Below are positions 16,118 through 25,101 of a stretch of DNA of 29,933 nt, piece by piece. The stretch's first letter is position 1, and the number at the start of each line of letters is the position of its first letter. Origin of the DNA: Rickettsia typhi (lineage in GTDB: Bacteria > Pseudomonadota > Alphaproteobacteria > Rickettsiales > Rickettsiaceae); contig CAMDSB010000013.1 of assembly GCA_945907105.1 (NCBI GenBank), forward strand, positions 1-29,933. The letters are read 5' to 3'. Under the pieces are notes generated by a model. The model had not been told where the DNA came from, searched no databases, and saw nothing but the letters and a program-made list of their open reading frames with translations. Made by a program: the position numbers and the translations under genes.

Positions 16118-16561
16118 CTAATGTCCAGTGGAGCCAAAACCACCAGTGCCTCTTGTGGTTTCATCTAAGGAATTACCTTCTTCCAAAATCACATGCTCAT
16201 ATTTAGCAATCACCATTTGAGCAATACGCATACCTCGCGTTATAGTGAAGTCACTTTGTCCATGATTGATAAGTATAACTTTTACTTCCCCACGATAATC
16301 TGCATCTATTGTGCCTGGAGTGTTAAGCACTGTAATGCTATTTTTTGCAGCAAGGCCAGAACGTGGTCTTATTTGAGCTTCAGTACCACCCGGTAGGCCT
16401 AGTGCAATGCCTGTTGGTATTATTTGTACTTCACCTGCTTTGATAACCACATCTTTGTCTATGGCAGCGGCAAGATCCATCCCAGCACTTTGGGCTGTGG
16501 CATAATGGGGTAAAGGCAAGTCCTTTGCATGGTCCAGTTTGATAATAGATACTTTTGTCAT
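16118..16561 (-). CDS. dut: Deoxyuridine 5'-triphosphate nucleotidohydrolase (dUTPase)
   Basis: A homotrimeric dUTPase that converts dUTP to dUMP and pyrophosphate, keeping uracil out of DNA and feeding dTMP synthesis. All five family motifs are seen in 147 residues: SAGMDLAA (25-32), RPRSGLA (65-71), [11 protein letters not shown] (83-93), RGMRIAQMV (109-117) and the C-terminal [10 protein letters not shown] (137-146) that closes over the active site. The catalytic Asp is D86 or D88 in motif 3. The gene lies 99 bp downstream of tRNA-Asp on the same strand. Confidence 0.97.
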   Translation of the reverse strand: MTKVSIIKLDHAKDLPLPHYATAQSAGMDLAAAIDKDVVIKAGEVQIIPTGIALGLPGGTEAQIRPRSGLAAKNSITVLNTPGTIDADYRGEVKVILINHGQSDFTITRGMRIAQMVIAKYEHVILEEGNSLDETTRGTGGFGSTGH

Positions 16562-16659
16562 TATGATGGTTATATTTTGTTAGAAAATTAACTAGAGATT
16601 TGTACAAGTTTGCACAATAGAGTAGGTAGTTCAAATTTTAGTGATCTGGAACAAGGCTA

Positions 16660-16736
16660 TGGCGGGAGTGACGGGACTCGAACCCGCGACCCTCTGCGTG
16701 ACAGGCAGATACTCTAACCATCTGAGCTACACCCCC
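16660..16736 (-). tRNA. tRNA-Asp (anticodon GTC)
   Basis: On the minus strand the acceptor GGGGGTG pairs with CACTCCC (one G-T pair), followed by G and an encoded CCA. The anticodon loop CTGTCAC, closed by TCTGC/GCAGA, gives GTC. The T-arm is CGGGTTCGAGTCCCG. A standard 77-nt tRNA, 99 bp upstream of dut on the same strand. Confidence 0.97.
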
Positions 16737-16901
16737 TTAGCCTCATCGATTGGTAATATATATCAGATTATAAAGACCCGCAAGCAATAATTCATATTTA
16801 GTCACTATGAATTATTTGAGTACCGTGATCTTGAACAGATCGAGTTAAAAGGGGTTATTAAATCTCTGTCCTCTACGCTTTATTGTTTTACCACTAATGA
16901 C

Positions 16902-19900
16902 TTATTTTGTTTCTGGTGCAAATGGTAGCTGTTCTCCAATCTTAAACCATGTGCAATAAAGAGCTGGTAAGAATAGTAAAGTAAGTATTGTGGCGACAGC
17001 AAGGCCCCCCATGATTGCATAAGCCATTGGTCCCCAAAATACTGTTGGAGCAATAGGAATCATGCCTAGAATCGCAGCAGCAGCAGTCAAAATTACTGGA
17101 CGAAAACGATGGATGGTTGCAGTTAATACGGCATCCCAAGGGGATAAACCCTGTGCAATTTCAGTCTCAATCTGGTCTATAATAATCACTGAATTGCGTA
17201 CAATCATACCAATCAAGGCAATAATGCCTAAGATAGCAACGAAGCCTAGTGGCTTGTTGGCAATCAGCAATATAGCGACTATTCCTATTAAGCCCAATGG
17301 TACTACGCTTAGCACAAGAATAACCCGTTGGACACTCTGTAATTGTATCATTAAAATAGTTATCATAATTGTTAACATTAATGGTACTACAGCTGCAACT
17401 GAAGCTTGGGATTTAGCGCTTTCCTCAGTTGAGCCGCCAGTTTTAATTTGGTATCCCTCTGGTAATTGATCATTAAGTTCTGAGATTTTAAGAGATAGTT
17501 TTTTAACAATGGTTGCCGGTAAGACTGTAGCAGAAGTATCAGCTTGTACAGTAATAGTCGGCAAACGATCTCTTCGCCAGATCAAAGGGTATTCCTGTTC
17601 ATATTCAATGGTGGCAATTTGTAGTAATGGGACTTTTTTTCCGCTTGGAGTAGAAATTTGCAGTGTATTTAATGAATCAAGGGAGACTCGTTGTGCTGCT
17701 TCGGCTCTGATTATTACATCTATTAAATAAGTGCTATCGCGCACCTGAGTGATTTTCATTCCTGAGACCACAGCGTTTAATGCACTAGCCAAATCTTCTG
17801 AACTTAAGCCAAGAAGCTTTGCTTCATTTTGGTTAACTTCGATTCGTAGCACTCGTGCTGGTTCAATCCAATCAAAATTAACATCCTGAACCTGTGAGTC
17901 TGAACCTAGAATTTGAGCAACTTTGTAAGCTATATCTCTAACTTGTTCTAAGTTATGGCCACTTACCCGATACTGTAATGGCCAACCAACTGGAGGGCCC
18001 ATTTCAAGTGGCATGATTCGGCTGTTTATAGTCGAAAAATTCTCTCTAAACTCTTTTTGTAAATAACTTCTTACTCGTTCTCTTGCTTCTATGTCTTTGG
18101 TCACAATTACAGTTTGAGCAAATGCCGGATTTGGTTGTGCCCCTTCTAGTGGAAGGTAAAAACGAATAGCTCCTCTCCCTATATAAGAGCTCCAACGCAC
18201 AATATCAGGATTTTCTTCTAGCAGTTTTTCTAGTTTTGTCACTTCACTAGACGTAGCAAATATAGACGAGTTTTGTGGTAACTGCATATTGACTAAAAGC
18301 TCTGGACGGTCAGATGAGGGGAAAAATTGCTGAGGAACAAATTTCATCCCAGCAATTGACAACATAAATAACATTATAGTAATACAAATGGTAGTTTTAG
18401 GAGAACGCATGCAGCTAAGTAAGGTAGCGCGGAATAGTTGCAATAATTTGCTCTCTTGTTGTTGATGTTGTTCTAGTTTATCTGGCAAAAAAGCTAGACC
18501 AAGTATAGGTGTAAATATTACCGCGACAAACCAAGAAGCAATTAAGGCAATAGCAATTACTGCAAATAAGGAAAACACATACTCACCGGCAGAACTACGA
18601 GCAAATCCAATGGGAATAAATGCTACTACCGTAACTAAGGTGCCAGTAAGCATAGGAAAGGCGGTGGAGGTATAAGCAAAAGTAGCGGCACGAACTTTCT
18701 CCCACCCAGTTTCCAGTTTGGTAATCATCATTTCAACGGTAATCATCGCATCATCAACGAGTAATCCAAGGGCAATGATTAGAGCCCCCAACGAAATTCT
18801 TTGGAGATCAATATGAAAAAATTCCATGGCTAAGAAAACTATGGTTAATACCAGTGGAATAGAGCATGCAACCACTGCTCCTGCTCGCAGGCCCAGACTT
18901 AAAAAGCTTACAAAGAGCACAATAGCAAAAGCTTCTTGTAATGATTTTGTAAACTCCGCGATATTTTCTTCGACTACTGCTGGTTGGTTTGCAACCAATT
19001 GATACTCGATGCCAACTGGTAAATCTGCCCCAATTTTGTGCATAGCCTCTTCAACATGTTTACCTAATGCTAATATATCTCCGCCTGGAGTCATAGAAAT
19101 GGCAAGCCCTATAGCTTGTTTTCCATTAAACTTAAAAAGAGATTGAGGTGGGTCAATATAGTCTCGTTTAACTGTGACAATATCATTTAGCGGAAATAGT
19201 TTGCCGTTTATATTCATGTTTAAGTTACGTAAGTCTTCTTCTGATTGGAACCCTCCAGAAACTCTCAATAATACTGTTTCATTTTCGGTTTGCACCACCC
19301 CAGCGGGTCTTACAGAATTTGTTGTTTGCAACATTTTAATAAATTCCGAAGGTTTTATCCCTAGGCCTGCAAGTCTTCTGATAGAAAATTCAAGGTAAAT
19401 TTTTTCATCTTGGTTTCCTAAGATTTCTATCTTAGAGACATCGGGTATTTGCAAAAGCTTAGAGCGTGTAGCTTCTATATAATCTATTGACTCACGTCCT
19501 GAAAAGCCATCGGCAGTGAAAGCGTAAATGATGCCGTAAGTATCTCCAAACTCATCATTAAAAAACGGCCCAATAGTTCCTTGTGGTAAGGTAGTGACAA
19601 TATCTCCAATTTTTTTGCGAACCTGATACCAGCTATTTTGCACCTCTGAGGCTGGAGTAGTACCAGCTAAATTCACAAAGATGGTTGATGATCCTGGTGT
19701 AGTAAAGCTGCGTACGTAACCTATATTAGGAGTTTCTTGTAGTTTTTTCTCTATACGCTCGGTGACTTGATTCATGGTCTCGTCAATAGTGGCTCCAGGC
19801 CATTTTGTCTGGATCAGCATGGTTTTAATTGAAAAAACAGGATCTTCATTTCTGCCAAGGCGTATATAGGACAAGCTGCCCACTAAGACTAACATAGCCA

Positions 19901-19964
19901 TTAGGTACCATACTAGTTCCCGATGATTGATTGCCCATAGCGAGAGATTAAAGCGTTCTTTCAT
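16902..19964 (-). CDS. RND family efflux pump permease (AcrB-like inner-membrane subunit)
   Basis: A 1020-residue proton-driven efflux pump of the inner membrane. The RND layout is seen: TM1 at about 17-36, a large periplasmic loop, TM2-6 (about 345-480), TM7 near 525-545, a second loop, then TM8-12 (about 855-1010). The proton-relay aspartates are D404-D405 in GLLVDDAM on TM4. On TM10 the usual lysine of AcrB is an arginine (VRNSVIIID). The N-terminal GRNEDPVF and PFFNDEFGDTYG belong to a subgroup distinct from E. coli AcrB; the substrate cannot be predicted. The start follows the adaptor stop by 8 bp. No TolC-type channel is in the window. Confidence 0.94.
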   Translation of the reverse strand: MKERFNLSLWAINHRELVWYLMAMLVLVGSLSYIRLGRNEDPVFSIKTMLIQTKWPGATIDETMNQVTERIEKKLQETPNIGYVRSFTTPGSSTIFVNLAGTTPASEVQNSWYQVRKKIGDIVTTLPQGTIGPFFNDEFGDTYGIIYAFTADGFSGRESIDYIEATRSKLLQIPDVSKIEILGNQDEKIYLEFSIRRLAGLGIKPSEFIKMLQTTNSVRPAGVVQTENETVLLRVSGGFQSEEDLRNLNMNINGKLFPLNDIVTVKRDYIDPPQSLFKFNGKQAIGLAISMTPGGDILALGKHVEEAMHKIGADLPVGIEYQLVANQPAVVEENIAEFTKSLQEAFAIVLFVSFLSLGLRAGAVVACSIPLVLTIVFLAMEFFHIDLQRISLGALIIALGLLVDDAMITVEMMITKLETGWEKVRAATFAYTSTAFPMLTGTLVTVVAFIPIGFARSSAGEYVFSLFAVIAIALIASWFVAVIFTPILGLAFLPDKLEQHQQQESKLLQLFRATLLSCMRSPKTTICITIMLFMLSIAGMKFVPQQFFPSSDRPELLVNMQLPQNSSIFATSSEVTKLEKLLEENPDIVRWSSYIGRGAIRFYLPLEGAQPNPAFAQTVIVTKDIEARERVRSYLQKEFRENFSTINSRIMPLEMGPPVGWPLQYRVSGHNLEQVRDIAYKVAQILGSDSQVQDVNFDWIEPARVLRIEVNQNEAKLLGLSSEDLASALNAVVSGMKITQVRDSTYLIDVIIRAEAAQRVSLDSLNTLQISTPSGKKVPLLQIATIEYEQEYPLIWRRDRLPTITVQADTSATVLPATIVKKLSLKISELNDQLPEGYQIKTGGSTEESAKSQASVAAVVPLMLTIMITILMIQLQSVQRVILVLSVVPLGLIGIVAILLIANKPLGFVAILGIIALIGMIVRNSVIIIDQIETEIAQGLSPWDAVLTATIHRFRPVILTAAAAILGMIPIAPTVFWGPMAYAIMGGLAVATILTLLFLPALYCTWFKIGEQLPFAPETK

Positions 19965-19972
19965 TATTTAAC

Positions 19973-21091
19973 CTATTTATCTAGTAATTTAACCTGTTGT
20001 CCAGGATATAATGAGTGAACTCCTGCGGTAACTACAATTTCACCGTTTTCTAGACCTTCAGAAACAAGAATTGAATCCTGTTTGTAGTCAATGATTTTGA
20101 TATCTCTTAAACTTACCGTATTATCTTGCGGATTCACAATCCATACTGCGGGTTTTGAATTAGATTTAGTCAATGACATTACCGGTAATTCAATAGCACT
20201 TGCTCTATTCAAAGTGACACAACCAGTTACTGTTGAACCAAGCTTTAATCCTTCTGGTGGATTGGTTAGACCAACTTTTACAGCAAAGGTACGAGTAACA
20301 GGATCTGCTTGAGGGGATACTTCCCTGACGTAGCCAATAGCTTTTATACTAGGGTCATGACTTAGGGCAACCTCAACCTCAAACTTACTTTCTGATTTAT
20401 TTTGAAATAATTGCTCCGGTACGTTAAATACAGCGTCTCTTCCTTCGTCTGTTGCTACCCGCATGATAACTTGACCAGTTTTTATTACTTCACCAGCTTC
20501 TGCATTAATGGATGTAACCACTCCAGAAACATCCACTTGTAAGTTAGTGTAGTCCAGACGATTTTGGGCTTGATTTAAGCTGGCATTTGCTCCTTCAACT
20601 TTTGCTTGTGCAGATTGGAGTTGCGTGGTTGCATCTTCATATTTAGCATTAGCAATAACACCTTTGCTTAGTAAGATTTTTTGCCTAGCTTCATTACTAA
20701 TGGCTTGTGCTAAGGCTGCTTTAGCTGCACTAAGATTTGATTTGGCAGAGGTAAAATTGTCCTCAGCCTCCTGTGGATCTATACGAGCAACGGTTTGTCC
20801 AGAAGTAATCATAGCTCCAACTGAAACCAGACGTTCTATTAATTTTCCGTCAGTACGAAAAGCGAGATCCACTTCATTTTTTGCTAAAATTTCGCCAGTC
20901 AAAGATAATAACTGTCTTGCCGCGCTGTGTTCCACTTTTATAGTTCGTACAGGACGGGCAATTTTTGTATTAGATGTTATAGATCGGTTATTTGTGGATT
21001 TAATTGCAACGACTATAATTATAGTAACAAGGGCAATAATAACAGTATATTTATTTATTAAGCAAGATCTGTATTTTTGGAGTATTGGCAT
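19973..21091 (-). CDS. RND efflux periplasmic adaptor (membrane fusion protein)
   Basis: A 372-residue membrane fusion protein that links the RND pump to an outer-membrane channel. Residues 14-31 form a signal anchor without a lipobox cysteine, so it is tied to the inner membrane by a helix. The lipoyl halves flank an alpha-hairpin: half one about 70-106 (VGAMITSGQTVARIDP, 91-106), coiled coil about 107-181, half two about 182-215 (INAEAGEVIKTGQVIMRV). Beta-barrel and membrane-proximal domains follow, ending near GLENGEIVVTAGVHSLYPGQ. It is the first gene of the operon and is preceded by an extended -10 promoter. No transcription regulator gene is adjacent. Confidence 0.93.
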   Translation of the reverse strand: MPILQKYRSCLINKYTVIIALVTIIIVVAIKSTNNRSITSNTKIARPVRTIKVEHSAARQLLSLTGEILAKNEVDLAFRTDGKLIERLVSVGAMITSGQTVARIDPQEAEDNFTSAKSNLSAAKAALAQAISNEARQKILLSKGVIANAKYEDATTQLQSAQAKVEGANASLNQAQNRLDYTNLQVDVSGVVTSINAEAGEVIKTGQVIMRVATDEGRDAVFNVPEQLFQNKSESKFEVEVALSHDPSIKAIGYVREVSPQADPVTRTFAVKVGLTNPPEGLKLGSTVTGCVTLNRASAIELPVMSLTKSNSKPAVWIVNPQDNTVSLRDIKIIDYKQDSILVSEGLENGEIVVTAGVHSLYPGQQVKLLDK

Positions 21092-21122
21092 TTGAATAAC
21101 AGTCTTTGATGATTAAAGAGCC

Positions 21123-21131
21123 ATTATATCA
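21123..21131 (-). promoter_or_regulatory. Extended -10 promoter for the RND efflux operon
   Basis: The minus strand reads TGATATAAT, a perfect TATAAT with the TG of an extended -10, 32 bp before the adaptor ATG. No good -35 box lies 16-18 bp upstream, as is common for extended -10 promoters. Confidence 0.55.
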
Positions 21132-21241
21132 TTTTTAAGTTTGAGCTTTCCTTCCTTTTTTAGCTACAGAGGGGAATTGGTAGTTACAGAAATATTAATT
21201 GTAGCAGAATTATTACATATCTATATGCGACGTTTAAGTGT

Positions 21242-21282
21242 AGTTATGTTTCCATAACTTATTAATTTAGATAGTTATGTTT
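21242..21282. promoter_or_regulatory. Palindrome plus direct repeat in the divergent efflux/lipoprotein promoter region
   Basis: AGTTATG (21242-21248) and CATAACT (21253-21259) form a perfect 7-bp inverted repeat with a 4-base centre. The left part recurs as a direct repeat, TAGTTATGTTT at 21241-21251 and 21272-21282, about 31 bp apart (three helical turns). A possible -35 box TTGACA follows at 21294. The arrangement is that of a dimeric regulator's operator; the regulator is unknown. Confidence 0.4.
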
Positions 21283-21368
21283 TTATTTGATTATTGACAT
21301 TTTTGTGTAAAGATGTTACTTGTTCGCTGTGAATACTATTTGAATTAATTTATTTTTAGGTCGTTATT

Positions 21369-21701
21369 ATGAAAAAACTGGGTATCCTTGTTTGTGCTGC
21401 TTCAATTTTGATTGGTTGTGGTGGTAATCCGCATCCTAAAATGGTTAGTTTTACCCCTGCCAGTGTGGTGATAGATTATTCAAAAAATGATCTTCATGAA
21501 GCAACTGGAATGGCTCAGCAGTTTTGTTCTTCAATTGAGAAAGATGCTCAATATGTAAGCACTAAAGAATCTGGGTGGACTTCATCAGAGAAACTTGCTT
21601 TCTTTAATTGTATAGAAAGAGGGAAAACAGTTGCTGGATGGGCGGCAAGTAATGGAGCAGCAAATAATACTCATACTCCTATCATCAATAACTTTAAGTA
21701 A
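21369..21701 (+). CDS. Small putative lipoprotein
   Basis: A 110-residue protein with a short basic start, a hydrophobic segment and a lipobox ILIGC at 13-17, so C17 should be lipidated after signal peptidase II cleavage. The mature part has two more cysteines (C53 and C75), which could form a disulfide in the periplasm. It has no family that I recognise. The residue after the lipid cysteine is Gly, which fits outer-membrane sorting in many Gram-negatives. It is a single gene with an intrinsic terminator 35 bp after its stop, divergent from the RND operon, and it may or may not be linked to efflux. Confidence 0.82.
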   Translation: MKKLGILVCAASILIGCGGNPHPKMVSFTPASVVIDYSKNDLHEATGMAQQFCSSIEKDAQYVSTKESGWTSSEKLAFFNCIERGKTVAGWAASNGAANNTHTPIINNFK

Positions 21702-21735
21702 ATCTTAACTAAAAGACACGCTTTAAAATTGGTTT

Positions 21736-21770
21736 AACCACGGGGAAATAAGTACTCGTGGTTTTTTTTT
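21736..21770 (+). terminator. Rho-independent terminator of the lipoprotein gene
   Basis: AACCACG (21736-21742) pairs with CGTGGTT (21757-21763), with a 14-base loop and an uninterrupted T-run to 21770. It is the clearest intrinsic terminator in the window. Confidence 0.85.
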
Positions 21771-22060
21771 ATACTACATAACTAACAGAGATTTTGCTGG
21801 TTAGGTAGTATAAACAATAAAGCTTTGTTGTAAGTAATATAGGGAATCAAAGTGTCAATTATCACTGCGGCTAGGCTTTGTTAGATAAAGATCTAAAATC
21901 AATACCAGAATATTATCATCTATAATCTATTTTGTTATTTGTAAAGTAATAATTTTCTACATAGTTATTTAGTTATTTTTTTGAAAAATTTATATTAGCC
22001 AAATAAAGAAAATGCAATTATACTGCTGCTTTCAGACTTAATCAAAAGTGCGGAAGCATT
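21771..22060. other. Gene-free stretch upstream of glyQ
   Basis: No reading frame. A second hairpin lies directly after the terminator: TACTAC plus CTAAC (21772-21777, 21782-21786) pairs with GTTAG plus GTAGTA (21800-21810), with a 4-base bulge. The remainder is AT-rich, with the glyQ promoter candidate near its end. I see no convincing T-box or other riboswitch. Confidence 0.4.
21996..22024 (+). promoter_or_regulatory. Candidate promoter for glyQ-glyS
   Basis: TAGCCA (21996-22001), a 17-bp spacer and TATACT (22019-22024), 36 bp before the glyQ ATG. The -10 box is good and the -35 matches four of six. Confidence 0.4.
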
Positions 22061-22930
22061 ATGACGAAATTATCATTTCAAGAATTAATTTTAAAACTCC
22101 AATATTATTGGCAGGATTACGGCTGTGCCATTTTGCAACCCTATGATGTTGAAGTAGGGGCGGGGACATTTCATCCGGCAACTGTTTTGAGATCTCTTGG
22201 CCCCAAGCCATGGAATGTAGCCTATGTGCAGCCATCTAGAAGGCCGACTGATAGTAGATATGCCGAGCATCCGAATCGAATGCAGCATTATTATCAGTTT
22301 CAAGTTATATTAAAACCATCCCCCGATGATATCCAAGATTTGTACTTGAAAAGCCTGGAGCATCTTGGCATTGATATGCAAGCGCATGATATTCGCTTTG
22401 TAGAAGATGATTGGGAATCACCAACTCTGGGGGCAGCGGGGCTTGGTTGGGAAGTTTGGTGTGATGGTATGGAAGTGTCCCAATTTACGTATATGCAGCA
22501 AATTGGTGGCATAGAGTGCAGGCCAGTTGCTGGTGAATTAACTTATGGCTTAGAGCGTTTAGCGTTGTATATTCAAGGAGTTGATGCTGTTAAAGATCTG
22601 GACTGGAATGGGCAGAAAGGTGAAAAGGCTATGACTTATGGACAAATTGATTTTGAGGCTGAAAAACAATTTTCCAAATTTAATTTAGAATTAGCAGATA
22701 CGGAAATCTTATTTCGTCATTTTGAAGATGCCCAAAAACAGTGCATTGCCTTGATCAAAGAAAACTTGCCTATGCCTGCATATGAATATTGTATTAAGGC
22801 AAGTCATTTATTTAACTTACTTTGTGCAAGGGGAGTGGTCAGTGTAACTGAGCGTGCAGCTTATATAGCAAGAGTTAGACACTTAGCGAAATTATGTTGT
22901 GAAAATTGGATAGAAATGGATAAATCATGA
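22061..22930 (+). CDS. glyQ: Glycyl-tRNA synthetase alpha subunit
   Basis: The alpha subunit of the bacterial alpha2beta2 glycyl-tRNA synthetase. It carries the class II catalytic core that activates glycine. The 289-residue length is typical. Recognisable runs are [20 protein letters not shown] at the N-terminus, [19 protein letters not shown] (33-51), the motif 2-like [20 protein letters not shown] (56-75) and [20 protein letters not shown] near 146-165. GGAAG precedes the ATG by about 5 bases. The stop overlaps the glyS start as ATGA, so the two subunits are coupled. Confidence 0.98.
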   Translation: MTKLSFQELILKLQYYWQDYGCAILQPYDVEVGAGTFHPATVLRSLGPKPWNVAYVQPSRRPTDSRYAEHPNRMQHYYQFQVILKPSPDDIQDLYLKSLEHLGIDMQAHDIRFVEDDWESPTLGAAGLGWEVWCDGMEVSQFTYMQQIGGIECRPVAGELTYGLERLALYIQGVDAVKDLDWNGQKGEKAMTYGQIDFEAEKQFSKFNLELADTEILFRHFEDAQKQCIALIKENLPMPAYEYCIKASHLFNLLCARGVVSVTERAAYIARVRHLAKLCCENWIEMDKS

Positions 22931-24948
22931 GCGAGTTATTATTAGAGTTATTTTCTGAAGAAATTCCAGCAATGATGCAGCAAAAAGCTGTGGCTGGATA
23001 TGAAGAAATTTTTGCCAAATATTTTCAAGAACATGCAATAAGTTTTTCTAGCATAAAGGGATATGTTGGGCCGAGGAGAATTGCAATTCATATAAGTGGA
23101 ATATCTTCTTACGTAGAGGCTACGACAAAAGAAATAAAAGGACCAAAAACCTCTGCTCCAGAGAATGCTATCGAAGGGTTTTGCCATTCAAACGGAATCA
23201 GCAAAGATTTGCTCACGCGCCAAGAAATAAAAGGAGTCGAATATTTTGTATATGAGCAAATCTTAGCAAAGCAGGAAACGAAAAACATACTAAGAAATAC
23301 CTTAATGAACCCTATTTCGGCTTATGTTTGGCCAAAATCAATGTTTTGGGGTGATTATCAAATAAAATGGGTTCGTCCACTTAGGAATATTATGTGCATA
23401 TTCAACGGGCAGGTGATTGACTTTAGATATGGGCACTTGGTAGCAAATAATAAAAGTTTTGGCCATAGATTCATGAGCGGTAAATCCTTTGAAGTGACAA
23501 GTTTTTCTGAGTATAAACAAAAATTATCTGATAATTTCGTGGTACTTGATCATTCTGAGCGCAAGGACTATATAGCCAGAGAATCGAACAAAATAGTAGC
23601 TCAAATGGGTTTGGTTATAAAGGAGGATAATGATCTTTTAGAAGAAGTTACTGGCCTTGTAGAATACCCTCAAGTTTTGCTAGGGAAGATCGATCAAAAA
23701 TTCTTATCTGTTCCAAGTGAAGTGCTGAGTAGTTCAATGAGGAGCCACCAGAAATATTTTAGCCTATTTGATCAAAAAGGTGATTTTGCTCCGTATTTTC
23801 TGTTTGTATCAAATATTGCAGCTAGCAATCCAGAATTAGTTATTGGTGGGAATGAAAAAGTTCTTTCAGCTAGATTGTCAGATGCTTTATATTTTTATAA
23901 CCAAGATTTGAAAAGTACGCTAGATCAAAAATCTAACAAGCTTGATAAGGTTATATTTCATGCAAAGCTTGGTACTATAGGGGATAAGGTGCAGAGAGTA
24001 TCAAAAATTGCCCAATATCTGTTGCCAAATAATGGGGATATTATAAAGGCCGCCATGTTATGCAAGAGTGACATTGTCTCCGAGGTTGTTGGAGAATTTC
24101 CAAACTTGCAAGGTATTATGGGATATTATTATGCCAAGCATGAATCTCTAAGTCAAGATATAGCTGTGGCAATCCGGGATCATTATAAGCCTCAAGGGCC
24201 TAGTGAGAGCTGCCCAACTGGTATGGCCGCATTTTTGGCTTTGGCTGATAAAATAGATAGTCTCTGTGGTCTTATGATAGCAGGAGAAAAGCCAACGGGT
24301 TCAAAAGATCCATTTGCGCTTAGAAGGCAAGCGCTGGGTATAGTAAGAATTATCCTAGAAAATAAGTTGCCAGTTAATATTCTTGAATTGGTCGATGTAG
24401 CCTTCGAAAACTATAGTCTTTATAAAGATGCAAATCTTTGTAGTGCAAAGCAAATAGTAGAATTTCTAGAAGATCGTGTAAGGCACTTTCTCAAAGATGA
24501 ATATTCTATCGAACTTATAAATGCTGTGCTAAATCTTGAAAAAGAATCTAATCTCACTGATACCCAAATTAAACTAAATTCATTACAAGAATTTATTGCA
24601 GATGGATCGTGTGCCGATTTAATAGTTGCTTACAAAAGAGCAAGTAATATTGTTGCTGGATTTGTGGGTAAGGACACAAAAATCGATGAATCTTTATTTG
24701 ATAACGAATATGAAAAAAACCTATACAGCTTCTTGCAAGATTGCGAACCTAAAATTAAAGCAGAGATAATGGCAAAAAACTACGCAGGAAGCCTGGAGAT
24801 ACTTGCTTCTATGCGCTCTCCAATAGCTAGTTTCTTTGATAATGTAATGGTAAAAGTTGATGACCAAGCTGTGGCAAATAATCGTCTTTCACTTCTTAGC
24901 AAAACAAAGCAACTTTTTGACCAGATTGCAAAATTCGATCAACTTTAA
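22927..24948 (+). CDS. glyS: Glycyl-tRNA synthetase beta subunit
   Basis: A 673-residue beta subunit that binds the tRNA and supports the alpha subunit. It starts [15 protein letters not shown], the usual N-terminus. Further family runs are [14 protein letters not shown] (around 72-86), the [15 protein letters not shown] block near 238-252, MRSHQKYF near 271-278, the HD-domain-like part around [19 protein letters not shown], and [16 protein letters not shown] near 458-473. A C-terminal anticodon-binding helical domain follows. The length is close to the 689 residues of E. coli. It overlaps glyQ by 4 bp. tRNA-Gly, its substrate, is at the left end of the window. Confidence 0.98.
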   Translation: MSELLLELFSEEIPAMMQQKAVAGYEEIFAKYFQEHAISFSSIKGYVGPRRIAIHISGISSYVEATTKEIKGPKTSAPENAIEGFCHSNGISKDLLTRQEIKGVEYFVYEQILAKQETKNILRNTLMNPISAYVWPKSMFWGDYQIKWVRPLRNIMCIFNGQVIDFRYGHLVANNKSFGHRFMSGKSFEVTSFSEYKQKLSDNFVVLDHSERKDYIARESNKIVAQMGLVIKEDNDLLEEVTGLVEYPQVLLGKIDQKFLSVPSEVLSSSMRSHQKYFSLFDQKGDFAPYFLFVSNIAASNPELVIGGNEKVLSARLSDALYFYNQDLKSTLDQKSNKLDKVIFHAKLGTIGDKVQRVSKIAQYLLPNNGDIIKAAMLCKSDIVSEVVGEFPNLQGIMGYYYAKHESLSQDIAVAIRDHYKPQGPSESCPTGMAAFLALADKIDSLCGLMIAGEKPTGSKDPFALRRQALGIVRIILENKLPVNILELVDVAFENYSLYKDANLCSAKQIVEFLEDRVRHFLKDEYSIELINAVLNLEKESNLTDTQIKLNSLQEFIADGSCADLIVAYKRASNIVAGFVGKDTKIDESLFDNEYEKNLYSFLQDCEPKIKAEIMAKNYAGSLEILASMRSPIASFFDNVMVKVDDQAVANNRLSLLSKTKQLFDQIAKFDQL

Positions 24949-24950
24949 GT

Positions 24951-24980
24951 TTGACAAAGAGAGTAGTTGCCCGGTATAAA
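24951..24980 (+). promoter_or_regulatory. Sigma-70 promoter for the repeat-protein gene
   Basis: A consensus TTGACA (24951-24956), an 18-bp spacer and TATAAA (24975-24980). It begins 2 bp after the glyS stop and lies 121 bp before the ATG of the next gene, leaving a leader of about 115 bases. It is the best -35/-10 pair I found in the window. Confidence 0.55.
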
Positions 24981-25101
24981 CAAAAAATAGTCTATTTAGA
25001 TTATGTATAAAATCTAGGTAATAGCTTATAAATAAAAATTGTTGTTAAAAAACTAAAGACAAATTATTATAAGCAAATATTAATATATAAGGAGAGCAGT
25101 T

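Noticed and set aside
21771..22060. T-box or glycine riboswitch ahead of glyQ
   Set aside because: No T-box sequence, specifier stem or glycine aptamer core could be found, and such leaders are not expected in this group.
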